A stretch of 64,000 nt of DNA from Alteromonas hispanica (GTDB lineage Bacteria; Pseudomonadota; Gammaproteobacteria; Enterobacterales; Alteromonadaceae), in assembly GCF_010500915.1 (NCBI RefSeq), contig NZ_JAAAWP010000004.1:243434-307433 (forward strand), in the 5' to 3' direction. Positions 19,438-28,162 of the stretch are shown here, in pieces (the stretch's first letter is position 1; the number at the start of each line of letters is the position of its first letter). The notes beneath the pieces were generated by a model, which was not told the DNA's origin, did not search any database, and saw only the letters and a list, made by a program, of their open reading frames with translations. A program made the position numbers and the translations under genes.

Positions 19438-19836
19438 ATGACGAATTCACCTTCCGCCAATGCTTATTCTTTTAAAACCACTGCAGCACCTAGCAACTGT
19501 ACAAAAATCACAGAAGAAAAAATGAGAGAGGAAGCGGTAACAATTTATCTGCACTACACAAAAGTTGTGTTACCAGAACTCGCTCAATCTGAGGGTGAAA
19601 GCAGAGCTTGGCCAATCGAAAACGACCATTGCTTTCAGCGTGTTGTATTAGACACTGTTTGTCAAAAAGCCTGGTATGAAGTTATTCCTTCGCCAGCGTA
19701 TAAAAACCTTTCTTTGACGCAGGCACTCGCAGCAAAAACCTTGTGCGAGAGAATTGCAGGTAACTTAGAGTGCGTAAACACGCTGAACAACAAATCGAAA
19801 GCATGGCGAAAAAAGCAGGCAAGCTTCGCTTTTTAG
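19438..19836 (+). CDS. Conserved hypothetical cytosolic protein
   Basis: A 132-residue soluble protein with no signal peptide. The recognisable conserved-looking core is WPIENDHCFQRVVLDTVCQKAWYEVI followed by a helical segment ALAAKTLCERIAG. The frame is open from a TTG at 19399, but ATG 19438 is the more natural start. The ribosome site is weak. It lies upstream of a small basic protein and a crotonase on the same strand. I recall relatives being labelled acetyltransferase, but I see no acetyl-CoA-binding motif, so no function is assigned. Confidence 0.55.
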   Translation: MTNSPSANAYSFKTTAAPSNCTKITEEKMREEAVTIYLHYTKVVLPELAQSEGESRAWPIENDHCFQRVVLDTVCQKAWYEVIPSPAYKNLSLTQALAAKTLCERIAGNLECVNTLNNKSKAWRKKQASFAF

Positions 19837-19942
19837 CTCTTGCTCTTAAACTTTGCTTTTTTATTTGGGCCCCAACTGAATAACTACCGCCATTAAGCCC
19901 CAACATATACGCCATAAACTAACGAATTTTGGGAGGACTTTC

Positions 19943-20137
19943 ATGCCACAGCGAACTTACCCGAAAGATGCAAGTAAAATACATTCAGCTTCAGATTTAG
20001 AAGACGTGGTGGTAGATAAACGAGCACACTGGCGCGCAAACAATGCAAAAGCAAGACGCAGACAGCGGCGCTATAAGAAAAAGGTTGTAACACATCTCGT
20101 TCACGAGCTTTATGAAAATGAAGAATTTGATCAGTGA
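19943..20137 (+). CDS. Small highly basic protein (64 aa)
   Basis: An excellent GGAGG ribosome site precedes ATG 19943, which argues that this short gene is real and well translated. The middle (HWRANNAKARRRQRRYKKKV) is dense in Arg/Lys, while the ends are acidic. This suggests a nucleic-acid or ribosome-associated role. No family recognised. It sits 91 nt upstream of the crotonase gene. Confidence 0.6.
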   Translation: MPQRTYPKDASKIHSASDLEDVVVDKRAHWRANNAKARRRQRRYKKKVVTHLVHELYENEEFDQ

Positions 20138-20166
20138 ACCAAACCAACGTATGCTTTCCTATACGT

Positions 20167-20179
20167 CTGGTAATACCAG
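20167..20179. promoter_or_regulatory. Possible FadR operator CTGGTAATACCAG
   Basis: A palindrome matching the outer arms of FadR operators (CTGGTnnnACCAG). It lies 50 nt upstream of the crotonase start. The same bases also resemble the left end of the 4064 repeat (TAATACCAGTnCnCATA), so it may instead be a repeat remnant. Confidence 0.35.
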
Positions 20180-20228
20180 TACACATAGCCTGTTTTAAGC
20201 GGCTCGTATTATGTAAAGGACACTCATT

Positions 20229-20885
20229 ATGGCTTTCGATTTTAAAATAGAAAACGACATTGCATTAATTACGTTTGATGATGGTAAAGTGAATGCGGTC
20301 GGTTTTAACCTTATCGAGCAGTTTAATAAGGCGCTAGATGAAGCAGAACAACACGCAAACGCGGTAGTTTTTCATGGTGGCGAAGGCAAGTTTTGCGGCG
20401 GTTTTGACCTTTCGGTTATGAAAAGCGGCGATGAAGAAAAGCAGAACAAATTGGTTCAAGCCGGTGCTGATCTCATAGTTCGTCTATATGGATATCCCCT
20501 ACCTGTAATTGTTGCAGCAGAGGGACACAGTATCGCATTAGGCGCCATTATGTTGATGGCTGCCGACTTGCGCATTGGCAAAGATGGCGGCACTAAATAT
20601 GGCCTGAACGAAACAGCAATAGGTATGGTACTCCCACCATTTGGTATGGAATTGGCCAAAGCGAGACTTTCGCTCACATCACAAACCGAAGCGTTACTTT
20701 TCTCTCGTATTTTTGAAGGCAAAGAAGCTGTTAAGGCCGGATTTCTAGACGCTGCAGTGCCTCAGGACCAAGTGTTAAGAACTGCCATGGGCTATGCAGA
20801 AAAATTAAAAATGCTTCCGCGAGCCGCTTTTGCAGAATCAAAAATACAACTGAGAAAAGCGACAATAGAAAAAATGAAGGGCTGA
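20229..20885 (+). CDS. Crotonase-family enoyl-CoA hydratase/isomerase
   Basis: A 218-residue crotonase-fold protein, shorter than the roughly 260 of standard hydratases because of a reduced C-terminus. The oxyanion-hole segments FHGGEGKFCGGFDLS (near 55) and AAEGHSIALGAIMLMAADLRI (near 98-118) are present, and NETAIGM carries a glutamate at the position of one catalytic residue. It probably acts on acyl-CoA in fatty-acid metabolism; a possible FadR site supports that. AAAGGA precedes the ATG. Confidence 0.82.
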   Translation: MAFDFKIENDIALITFDDGKVNAVGFNLIEQFNKALDEAEQHANAVVFHGGEGKFCGGFDLSVMKSGDEEKQNKLVQAGADLIVRLYGYPLPVIVAAEGHSIALGAIMLMAADLRIGKDGGTKYGLNETAIGMVLPPFGMELAKARLSLTSQTEALLFSRIFEGKEAVKAGFLDAAVPQDQVLRTAMGYAEKLKMLPRAAFAESKIQLRKATIEKMKG

Positions 20886-20945
20886 AAAAAGAACACTTGT
20901 TAGACCGTCATAAACGCTAGCTCAAGCTGGTTTATTTGAATAGGA

Positions 20946-23900
20946 TCATTTCAGCTTGAGCCTTTCTATCGTAATTATCCCTTGTTTTTCCGCCTTTTCG
21001 AGCCCTTCTTTAGACCAATTTAACCAATCGCTTAACTGAGGCGTAGTGTGCACTAGTGCTGTACCATTTCGTCCAGTATCTTTAACTCGATATAACGCTA
21101 AATCGATAAGAAGCATAGAATGCTCCCACTGATGGAAATCGGTTTGTGAGTGCAGCCAAGGCAACCATATTGCTCCCATCGACATCGTAACAGGCAAAGG
21201 CAAGCCAAGCTTTTCGTGCAGACTAGTGAGCGCTTGATGCAACCTTGTACTAAGCGCTGTAAAGCTCTGTTTATTTGTGGATGGCACGATTAAGAGAAAC
21301 TCTTCTCCACCCCAGCGCAGTAAGCAATCCTGCTCCCTACTTACATTTTCGATGGCGTCTGCCACATAACTTAATACACTATCGCCTTTATCATGACCGA
21401 ATTCGTCATTGATACGTTTAAAGTTATCGAGGTCGATAAGAAATAGAGCGCATATCTCATCACTTTCGTTAGCTTGGCTTTGACGTGCATTAATTGCATC
21501 AAAAAGTTTGGGTAAATACTCTTTTATAGCTCTTCTATTACTTAAACCTGTTAACGGGTCTGTATTAGCTGCCTGTTTCAAATCAGCGTTTTTTTGTTCT
21601 AGCTCTTTGTTCACCCTCTCATAAGCAAGAGTGCGCTCTTCCACCATTTTTTCTAATATCTCGTTTCTTTTTATCAGCGCTCTTGTTCGAATAGAAAATA
21701 GCAGCCAACCAAGCAATACAATAGACAAAGCCATTACACTGCGTGCCCACCATGTTTCCCACCAATAAGGGACAACGCTGATAGGTATGGCGGTAGTTGG
21801 TCTCCATTGCTCATTACCTAATTTCGCTGACACCTCAAATACTAATTCGCCAGATGGAATATTCGTAAAATATGCGAGCTCACGCTGGCCGGCATGAATC
21901 CAACTTCCCTCTCCTTTTGAAAGCCGGTATCGATATTGGGGGACTTCTTCAGAGATAAACACTGGCTTGGTATAGGCGATTTCCAAATTTCTCTCACTCT
22001 GTAAATTGACACCAGAATAGTTTGAGGTTAATCGTGCTCCATTTTGATATACGCCAGTAATGACAACAGGCGAGATAAGAGGCTGTCGTTCTACAAGATC
22101 AATCGTCAAAACGCCCGCAAGAGTGGGATAGTAAATTTTATCTTCATAAACTACACCTCTATAATTACCCGCTCCATTGCAACATCTAACGTCTTTTCGT
22201 GACTTAAATGTGCCGTCGTCTCTAAGCACAATGTTTGGTCGAACTTCATTGTTGTAGAGATCAGGTAAATTGACCGAAAAGATGCCGCTGGCCCCAGACA
22301 CCCAAAGCTCGTTTGCTGAAATATTAAGATTGAATAAATTTTGAAAGGGTAGTCCATTCCTTGTTGTATATTGTGTCCACTTTCCTTTTTTGTCTTTGTA
22401 GAAGAGCCCGTCACCATAGGTAGCAACAAAGAGATCACCATTGAGAGATTCAGTGATATTTGATACGAATGCGCTTTTTACCGTTGCCATAAACTGCTGT
22501 TTCCAAATTATTTCATTGAAAACATCAATATCGTTAGCACTGAATAACCCTGACTCTGTGCCAACCCATAACTGACCTGATTTTGTTCGGTAGATACTGC
22601 GTATCGACTGTCCACTAAAAAAAGGATCTTGGATAAATTTCCCATCATGCTGGTTAAATAAGCCATTATTTGTTCCAAGCCACAATCTACCGTTAGCTTC
22701 AAAAATGGTGTTGATTTGATAGCCTTCAAAACCACTGACCTCGGTAGTTTGTGAAGTTGTCATGCTGTACCTGTAAAGTCCATTGCGAGTGCCAACCCAA
22801 ATAATATTGTCGTCAACAAACAAGCTGTAGGCATCGTTACCATCGAGCGAATTCTGTGAAACAATCATATTCCATTGGTCTTGCTCAGACAGTGTATACA
22901 CGCCCATATTGGATGCCGCGTAGACCGTGTCTTTTACATTAAATGACCACACTCTTGCATCGGAGAATGGAAGGTCGGCCGCTGGACGAGAAATGGCTGA
23001 GGGCCAAAGAAGTACTAACCCATTTGCTTTGGTGCCTAGAAGTGTCAGGTCTCCATATTGATAGACAGTGATAATGTCATTGATTAAGTTGGGAGACACT
23101 GCCCCATTCATAGGCATTTGGGTTATTTCATCGCGTGGTCCTAACTCATAAAGAAGGTTATTTTCACCCACCAAAATAGGCAACCCGGCTGACCTCAGTA
23201 AAAGTGCCCTAATTTTTTGCGGTGAGACTGCCAAATTTTCGCTAAGAGCACACGCATTGCTATTATATCGATAGGAATGGAACTCATTATTTTTGAGAAG
23301 ATATAAACGCTGGTTTTTTGCGTGCAGATGAGTGTATTGGCTATCAGCGTCTAGGCGGATCCTACATGTTTTTTTAGTGGATAAGTCGTGTGAGACGAGG
23401 ACATTGTCCGCGCCTAGAACCCACACCATACTGCCATCTACACTTCCGTCACTAATTTTTTCTGGAGCAAATTTAAACTCTTGCGGGACACTTAACTCGT
23501 TATTGTTTGCGGACCAAAAAGACGAACCAAAAAACCATAGTTCTCCGTTTGAGGACTGCTCAATGCGCATTACCCTATCTTGACCTTTTTCGAAGGATAT
23601 TCGCTTAAACACACCCTTACTATAATTAACTATACCGTTTGCGGTAGCAATCCAGACCTGCCCGGCCTCATCCACAAAAATATCGTCTATCCAGTTGGAA
23701 GGAAGTTCAGGTTCGTTTATCGTATTGATGATTTCAAATTTTCTGCCGTCAAAACGCGCAATACCATTTTCAGTCCCTATCCAGAATAGGCCTCTATGAT
23801 CTCTAGCGATAGCGTGAACCGAAATTTGCGGAAGTCCTTCAGCTACTACTCGCTGCCCTTTTTCTATTACTTGCGCGTTTGAAACCTGCCAGTGTTCGAT

Positions 23901-24041
23901 TCGGTAGTTTGTGGCTGAGGAGTCAGTGGCTTCATATGAGTGAGCGAGAGATAGAATATCAATTAAAACAAAAGCAACAAGCCAATACATGGCGGCGTAT
24001 GTTGCACTTCGTGTACATTTTTTAAGTCTGTGTATACACAT
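20946..24041 (-). CDS. Periplasmic propeller-GGDEF sensor diguanylate cyclase
   Basis: A 1031-residue hybrid. It has a signal/anchor segment (about 13-35); two seven-bladed propellers made of regulator-propeller repeats such as GLFWIGTENGIARFDG and GQVWIATANGIVNY (about 60-670); a Y_Y_Y domain (about 690-755); one membrane helix (SVMALSIVLLGWLLF, about 768); a coiled coil; and a GGDEF domain. GGEEF near 910 is intact and REQD five residues earlier is a canonical inhibitory I-site. It should make c-di-GMP in response to a periplasmic ligand. Its start is 3 nt after the rlmF stop, so the genes are co-transcribed. Confidence 0.88.
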   Translation of the reverse strand: MCIHRLKKCTRSATYAAMYWLVAFVLIDILSLAHSYEATDSSATNYRIEHWQVSNAQVIEKGQRVVAEGLPQISVHAIARDHRGLFWIGTENGIARFDGRKFEIINTINEPELPSNWIDDIFVDEAGQVWIATANGIVNYSKGVFKRISFEKGQDRVMRIEQSSNGELWFFGSSFWSANNNELSVPQEFKFAPEKISDGSVDGSMVWVLGADNVLVSHDLSTKKTCRIRLDADSQYTHLHAKNQRLYLLKNNEFHSYRYNSNACALSENLAVSPQKIRALLLRSAGLPILVGENNLLYELGPRDEITQMPMNGAVSPNLINDIITVYQYGDLTLLGTKANGLVLLWPSAISRPAADLPFSDARVWSFNVKDTVYAASNMGVYTLSEQDQWNMIVSQNSLDGNDAYSLFVDDNIIWVGTRNGLYRYSMTTSQTTEVSGFEGYQINTIFEANGRLWLGTNNGLFNQHDGKFIQDPFFSGQSIRSIYRTKSGQLWVGTESGLFSANDIDVFNEIIWKQQFMATVKSAFVSNITESLNGDLFVATYGDGLFYKDKKGKWTQYTTRNGLPFQNLFNLNISANELWVSGASGIFSVNLPDLYNNEVRPNIVLRDDGTFKSRKDVRCCNGAGNYRGVVYEDKIYYPTLAGVLTIDLVERQPLISPVVITGVYQNGARLTSNYSGVNLQSERNLEIAYTKPVFISEEVPQYRYRLSKGEGSWIHAGQRELAYFTNIPSGELVFEVSAKLGNEQWRPTTAIPISVVPYWWETWWARSVMALSIVLLGWLLFSIRTRALIKRNEILEKMVEERTLAYERVNKELEQKNADLKQAANTDPLTGLSNRRAIKEYLPKLFDAINARQSQANESDEICALFLIDLDNFKRINDEFGHDKGDSVLSYVADAIENVSREQDCLLRWGGEEFLLIVPSTNKQSFTALSTRLHQALTSLHEKLGLPLPVTMSMGAIWLPWLHSQTDFHQWEHSMLLIDLALYRVKDTGRNGTALVHTTPQLSDWLNWSKEGLEKAEKQGIITIERLKLK

Positions 24042-24044
24042 CAG

Positions 24045-25007
24045 CTATTGAAAACTCCAAGCAATAAAACGACTCAGCTTATTCCCCTGGCCCATATTGA
24101 CAACTTTGTGCACTAATACGCAATCATTTTCAGTGGAGTAATATGCAAGGCTTTTCTTAATAGGTGCTAAATGTTCAGATTTAGACACTAAGCAGGTAAA
24201 CCAACCCACATTGTCTTTAATCTCAATACTTTCTTTTATCATACGTTGTATAAACGCCAGCTCGCCTCCCTCACACCAGAGTTCGTTGGCTTGCCCTGCA
24301 AAATTCAAACTAGTACCAGCGTTACTTTCACGGGAGCTTGCAGAGGAGCCTTTTCCCGAGCGCTTTAACTTGTTTGCTGCTAAGTTTTTGCTCTTGCGGG
24401 TACTGCCGGCAAGTGCATCACGCTTAGATTTATGAAAAGGAGGGTTACACATCGTAAACGCGAAGCGCTCGTTGTTTTCTATAATATTCTTAAATATGTG
24501 CTCGGGCTTTATCTGTTGTTTTATGCTGATCAGTGGGCGTAGAACTTTGTTGCTTTTGACTATTTTCAACGCATTGTCACAAGAGTTTTTATCGATATCA
24601 CTTCCCACAAAAGACCAGCCGTAAACTTGCGAGCCAATGATAGGATAGATGGCGTTTGCGCCCACTCCCACATCGAGCCCCTTGATATGGGCTCCTTTTA
24701 CGGCTTCCGCTTTTTCATTACTGCGTACGTCAACGGCTGATTCAGCCAATAAATCGGCGATGCCATGTATATAATCGGCGCGCCCCGGTATTGGCGGGCA
24801 TAAGTAGCCTTTTGGTAACTGCCAACGTTCTACATTGTAATAGTGTGCCAAAAGAGCGCCATTTAGCGCGACAACGGCATCAGGGTTTGCAAAGTCTATG
24901 CTTTTTTTGCCACTTTTGGCGTTTATGATGTGGGGCCTGAGCGCCGGGTATGACTCACAAAGTGCCGCCATAGGATAGCCGTCTTTGTGATAATTGCGAG
25001 GGTGCAT
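24045..25007 (-). CDS. rlmF: 23S rRNA m6A1618 methyltransferase
   Basis: A SAM-dependent enzyme methylating A1618 of 23S rRNA. 320 residues with the family-specific N-terminus (MHPRNYHKDGYPM), SIDFANPDAVVALN, and GYLCPPIPGRADYIHGIADLL. The SAM loop is DVGVGANAIYP, and the catalytic NPPF motif of N6-adenine methyltransferases is CNPPFHKS. A low-complexity basic/serine insertion (about 190-215, AGSTRKSKNLAANKLKRSG) follows NPPF. Located between a binding-protein gene (51 nt upstream) and the propeller-GGDEF gene (3 nt downstream). Confidence 0.93.
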   Translation of the reverse strand: MHPRNYHKDGYPMAALCESYPALRPHIINAKSGKKSIDFANPDAVVALNGALLAHYYNVERWQLPKGYLCPPIPGRADYIHGIADLLAESAVDVRSNEKAEAVKGAHIKGLDVGVGANAIYPIIGSQVYGWSFVGSDIDKNSCDNALKIVKSNKVLRPLISIKQQIKPEHIFKNIIENNERFAFTMCNPPFHKSKRDALAGSTRKSKNLAANKLKRSGKGSSASSRESNAGTSLNFAGQANELWCEGGELAFIQRMIKESIEIKDNVGWFTCLVSKSEHLAPIKKSLAYYSTENDCVLVHKVVNMGQGNKLSRFIAWSFQ

Positions 25008-25058
25008 TTTATAAACCTATAGCTGTGTAAACCTGTGGCGCTTAACAATCGCACACTT

Positions 25059-25799
25059 TTACTGTTGTTGCGGTATATGAAGTGCGTATTTTGCGTACAA
25101 CGTTGACAATTTGCCACTATCCTTTAGCGTCTTCAACTGACTATCAAAGTGCCGCTTTAACCGCTTACCACGCTCGTTCATAACAAAAGACCAATACAGC
25201 TTATAATTGCCAATCTTGCTGGTTGTAAAAGACGAATCGGCATCTTTAGTTTCGCTTGACGTACTTTCGCTTGAGAGCAATGGAGAAACGATACTGTGTA
25301 TGTCTACATAGTAGTCAATTTTTCCTTTTTTCAGCAAAGAGACTGCCTGCTCTGGGTCATTCACTGGGATCCCTTTTGCGTTGCGGGGTAACGCAACATA
25401 AAAGATATCTGATTCATAGCCGGCTCTGTATGCACCTACTTTATTGGCTAAGGCGTCTTTAGTGAGATACTCACCTTTTCTCGATACGAGATAAACGTCC
25501 TCGGTTAATAAAGGCCATTCTGATTGATAAAACGCAGTGTTTTGGGGAAGTGCGCCTGTCATATCTATGTTTCCCGTTGCGAGATTTTTTAACGTTCTCT
25601 TCCAAGGAAAGTACTCTACTGACATTGTGTACTGAGGTTCTTTGAAAATTTCGGACAAGAGTTCGTGATAAAACCCGGTTCCGTCACGCTCGGTAAAATT
25701 GGCCCACACATCTGTGCCCCACTTAATAGACTGGGGCGATGGCTGTGCAAAGATACTTGTCGACAACATTAATAAGACAATCGAAATTATCTGTTTCAT
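25059..25799 (-). CDS. Periplasmic family-3 solute-binding-like protein
   Basis: A 246-residue exported protein (signal peptide MKQIISIVLLMLSTSIFA). Features of SBP_bac_3 proteins are visible: IKWGTDVWANFTERDGTGFYHELLSEIF near the N-terminus, FPWKRTLKNLATGNIDMTGAL, and a C-terminal LKTLKDSGKLSTLYAKY helix. No transporter partner is adjacent; it heads a minus-strand group with rlmF and a periplasmic-sensing diguanylate cyclase. A role as a sensor partner is possible but not shown. Ligand unknown. Confidence 0.7.
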   Translation of the reverse strand: MKQIISIVLLMLSTSIFAQPSPQSIKWGTDVWANFTERDGTGFYHELLSEIFKEPQYTMSVEYFPWKRTLKNLATGNIDMTGALPQNTAFYQSEWPLLTEDVYLVSRKGEYLTKDALANKVGAYRAGYESDIFYVALPRNAKGIPVNDPEQAVSLLKKGKIDYYVDIHSIVSPLLSSESTSSETKDADSSFTTSKIGNYKLYWSFVMNERGKRLKRHFDSQLKTLKDSGKLSTLYAKYALHIPQQQ

Positions 25800-25986
25800 C
25801 TATAACCACTTTTCATAAATGGATAAAGCCCCTAAATCAGATGGGCAAGAATAACGCAAAACAATAATCAAAATTAAGTTACGAGTTTTTCGCTGCGGCG
25901 GATTGAAAAATGTCGCATACTGGTTAAACAATGATCACATTGCGATAATAAACAATTAACAGATCGTACCACAAAAAAGGAAATTT

Positions 25987-27324
25987 ATGAGAGCGTTATT
26001 AGTCTGTTCTATGATGTTTTTATACGTATATTCCTCTGCGAACGCAGAGGGCGAAATTTTAAGTATGAAAGCCCGTAGCGACATTATTGACCAAACGTTA
26101 TCCCAGCGTTTTGAAACCGTATTGCCCCATATTATGCGAAGAGAAAACATTGATATGTGGGTTATTATGTCCCGAGAATATAACGAAGATCCTGTACTCA
26201 AAACCATGCTGCCTTCTACTTGGATATCGGCAAGACGTCATACTATGCTCGTTATTTACGACAAAGGTGAAGGCAAACCACTTGAGCGACTCGCAGTGGC
26301 GCGATATGCGGTAGCAGATAGTTTTGAGAAAGCATGGGATAAAGAAAAACAGCCAAATCAATTCAAAGCACTCGCCGATATTATTGAAAAAAGAAATCCT
26401 AAGAAAATTGCCATAAATGTATCGGAAGACTTTGCCCTTGCCGACGGCATGTCATCTTCTGAGAAAAGTAAATTCATGGCTTCGCTACCCGATGAATTCG
26501 AAAGCCGAGTAGTTTCCGGTGAGAGACTAGCTATTGGTTGGTTAGAAACGCGAAGTGATATGGAAATGGAGTATTATCCAATTTTAACTCAAATTGGACA
26601 CAACCTTATTGCAACTGCGTTTTCAAACGAGGTAGTTACACCAGGCGTCACCACCACAGACGACGTGATTTGGTGGCTTCGCGACCAAACTACCGCGTTA
26701 GGATTAACAAACTGGTTTCACCCCACAGTGTCTATTCAAAGAGCAGATACTGAAGAGTTTGATCAGATTAAGGCATTTAGTAAACGCCCTGAAAAAAATA
26801 TTATTCAGCCTGGCGACCTTATTCATGTAGATTTTGGCATTACCTACCTGCGGTTAAATACCGACCAGCAGCAACATGCCTACATCTTAATGCCTGGAGA
26901 GACCGACGCACCGAGTTATCTTAAAAAAGCCTTAGCCAATGCGAATAGACTTCAAGATATCTTGACAGGCAATTTTAGCGAAGGACTCTCGGGCAATGAA
27001 ATTCTAATGCGTTCACGTAACCAAGCTATTAGTGAGGGTATTAAGCCGGCAATTTATACTCACCCTCTTGGTTTTCATGGTCACGCAGCAGGCCCCACTA
27101 TTGGCATGTGGGATGCTCAGGAAGGCGTTCCTGTAAAAGGGGACTATCCCATGTATGAAAATACGGTTTATTCCATTGAATTAAATGCAGCAACAATGGT
27201 TAAAGAGTGGAATAAAGAGGTAAGAATAATGTTGGAAGAAGATGCTTTTTTTGACGGAAAGTCTGTGTCTTATCTAGATGGAAGGCAAACAAAGTTTCAT
27301 TTGATTTCATCCCCTTCAAACTAA
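25987..27324 (+). CDS. Secreted M24-family metallopeptidase
   Basis: A 445-residue exported Xaa-Pro-aminopeptidase-like enzyme (signal peptide MRALLVCSMMFLYVYSSANA). The pita-bread C-terminal domain keeps the five metal ligands: Asp in HVDFG, Asp 11 residues later (NTDQQ), His in FHGHAAGP, Glu in YSIELN and Glu in IMLEED. The N-terminal domain (about 25-190) is creatinase-like. It probably trims N-terminal residues from peptides in the periplasm. AAAAGGAAA precedes the ATG. Convergent with the DUF3718 gene through a shared terminator. Confidence 0.85.
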   Translation: MRALLVCSMMFLYVYSSANAEGEILSMKARSDIIDQTLSQRFETVLPHIMRRENIDMWVIMSREYNEDPVLKTMLPSTWISARRHTMLVIYDKGEGKPLERLAVARYAVADSFEKAWDKEKQPNQFKALADIIEKRNPKKIAINVSEDFALADGMSSSEKSKFMASLPDEFESRVVSGERLAIGWLETRSDMEMEYYPILTQIGHNLIATAFSNEVVTPGVTTTDDVIWWLRDQTTALGLTNWFHPTVSIQRADTEEFDQIKAFSKRPEKNIIQPGDLIHVDFGITYLRLNTDQQQHAYILMPGETDAPSYLKKALANANRLQDILTGNFSEGLSGNEILMRSRNQAISEGIKPAIYTHPLGFHGHAAGPTIGMWDAQEGVPVKGDYPMYENTVYSIELNAATMVKEWNKEVRIMLEEDAFFDGKSVSYLDGRQTKFHLISSPSN

Positions 27325-27399
27325 ACTTTAGCACTTTCGATGTATAAAGCACTTCCGATGTATTAGAACACTGCATGGGAATGTAATTTCGAGAAGCAA

Positions 27400-27433
27400 G
27401 AGGAGCCTTTTGCATCATTGCAAAAGGCTCCTC
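27400..27433. terminator. Bidirectional terminator, 15-bp stem
   Basis: Perfect stem GAGGAGCCTTTTGCA / TGCAAAAGGCTCCTC with loop TCAT between convergent genes; plus-strand T-rich sequence follows (AATAATTTTTATT). Confidence 0.88.
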
Positions 27434-27442
27434 AAATAATTT

Positions 27443-27910
27443 TTATTCTTCAGTCATGCGAACTTCAACATTCTTAGATTTGTAAGCTCGTACAAAGTCT
27501 GCGATATCTTTATGATTACAAATCACGGTCTCACCGCTTAAACCATATTTTTCTAATGCTTCGTCTTTACCGATGGATAAAGCTTCTAAACAGGCTTGCG
27601 ACGCTGCATTTTTGTTTTTAGCTACAAGTGCAACTTTCTTAGCATCTGTAGAAGCAACGTTATTTCTGTACATGAAAGCAAATGTTCTAAGCGATTCACC
27701 ATTACATCTTACAGAAGCACTAAACTCGTCAGCATCAAAACCATTAGCTCGCACCAAACGCATTGCTTTTTGATAGCCCTGATTGGCTGCGGTTAAACAC
27801 GCTTGTGTTTCAATATTTTCAGTTACAGGTTGCAACTGGATATTTTTTGCAAAAGATGGAGCAACCGTAACGGAAGCGATAAGAGCAATAGCAAATGTAG
27901 ACAGTTTCAT
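27443..27910 (-). CDS. Secreted DUF3718-like protein, two repeats
   Basis: A 155-residue exported protein (signal peptide MKLSTFAIALIASVTVAPSFA). Two related units follow: TQACLTAANQGYQKAMRL...VRCNGESLRTFAFMY and SQACLEALSIGKDEALEK...VICNHKDIADFVRAY. Each has a cysteine pair with the same spacing logic, so each probably holds a disulfide. The pattern C..AA..G......CNG resembles DUF3718 of marine gammaproteobacteria. Function unknown. The upstream 250 bp is very AT-rich. Confidence 0.65.
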   Translation of the reverse strand: MKLSTFAIALIASVTVAPSFAKNIQLQPVTENIETQACLTAANQGYQKAMRLVRANGFDADEFSASVRCNGESLRTFAFMYRNNVASTDAKKVALVAKNKNAASQACLEALSIGKDEALEKYGLSGETVICNHKDIADFVRAYKSKNVEVRMTEE

Positions 27911-28101
27911 AATAAACCCTATGTTGTAACTTAATTAGATTTCGCTGGAGCAATGTGCATATTATGACCAACAAAATCATAAAATAAAGCAAATTGTGTA
28001 ATTAAATTACAAATAACGGTAATAAAAGCTACAAATAACGCAATTAATGAAATTAATTTACATTTAAAGATCAGCGTTTTCGAATTGTTTACAAAGCAAA
28101 C

Positions 28102-28127
28102 AGCCCAGCAGAAAAACTCACTGGGCT
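28102..28127. terminator. Hairpin terminator
   Basis: Stem AGCCCAG / CTGGGCT with a 12-nt loop, 36 nt past the stop of the minus-strand gene at 28163. The T tract is better on the plus strand, so orientation is uncertain. Confidence 0.55.
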
Positions 28128-28162
28128 TTTATTGGTAAAAAGAAGAGGTAACCATTGATATG

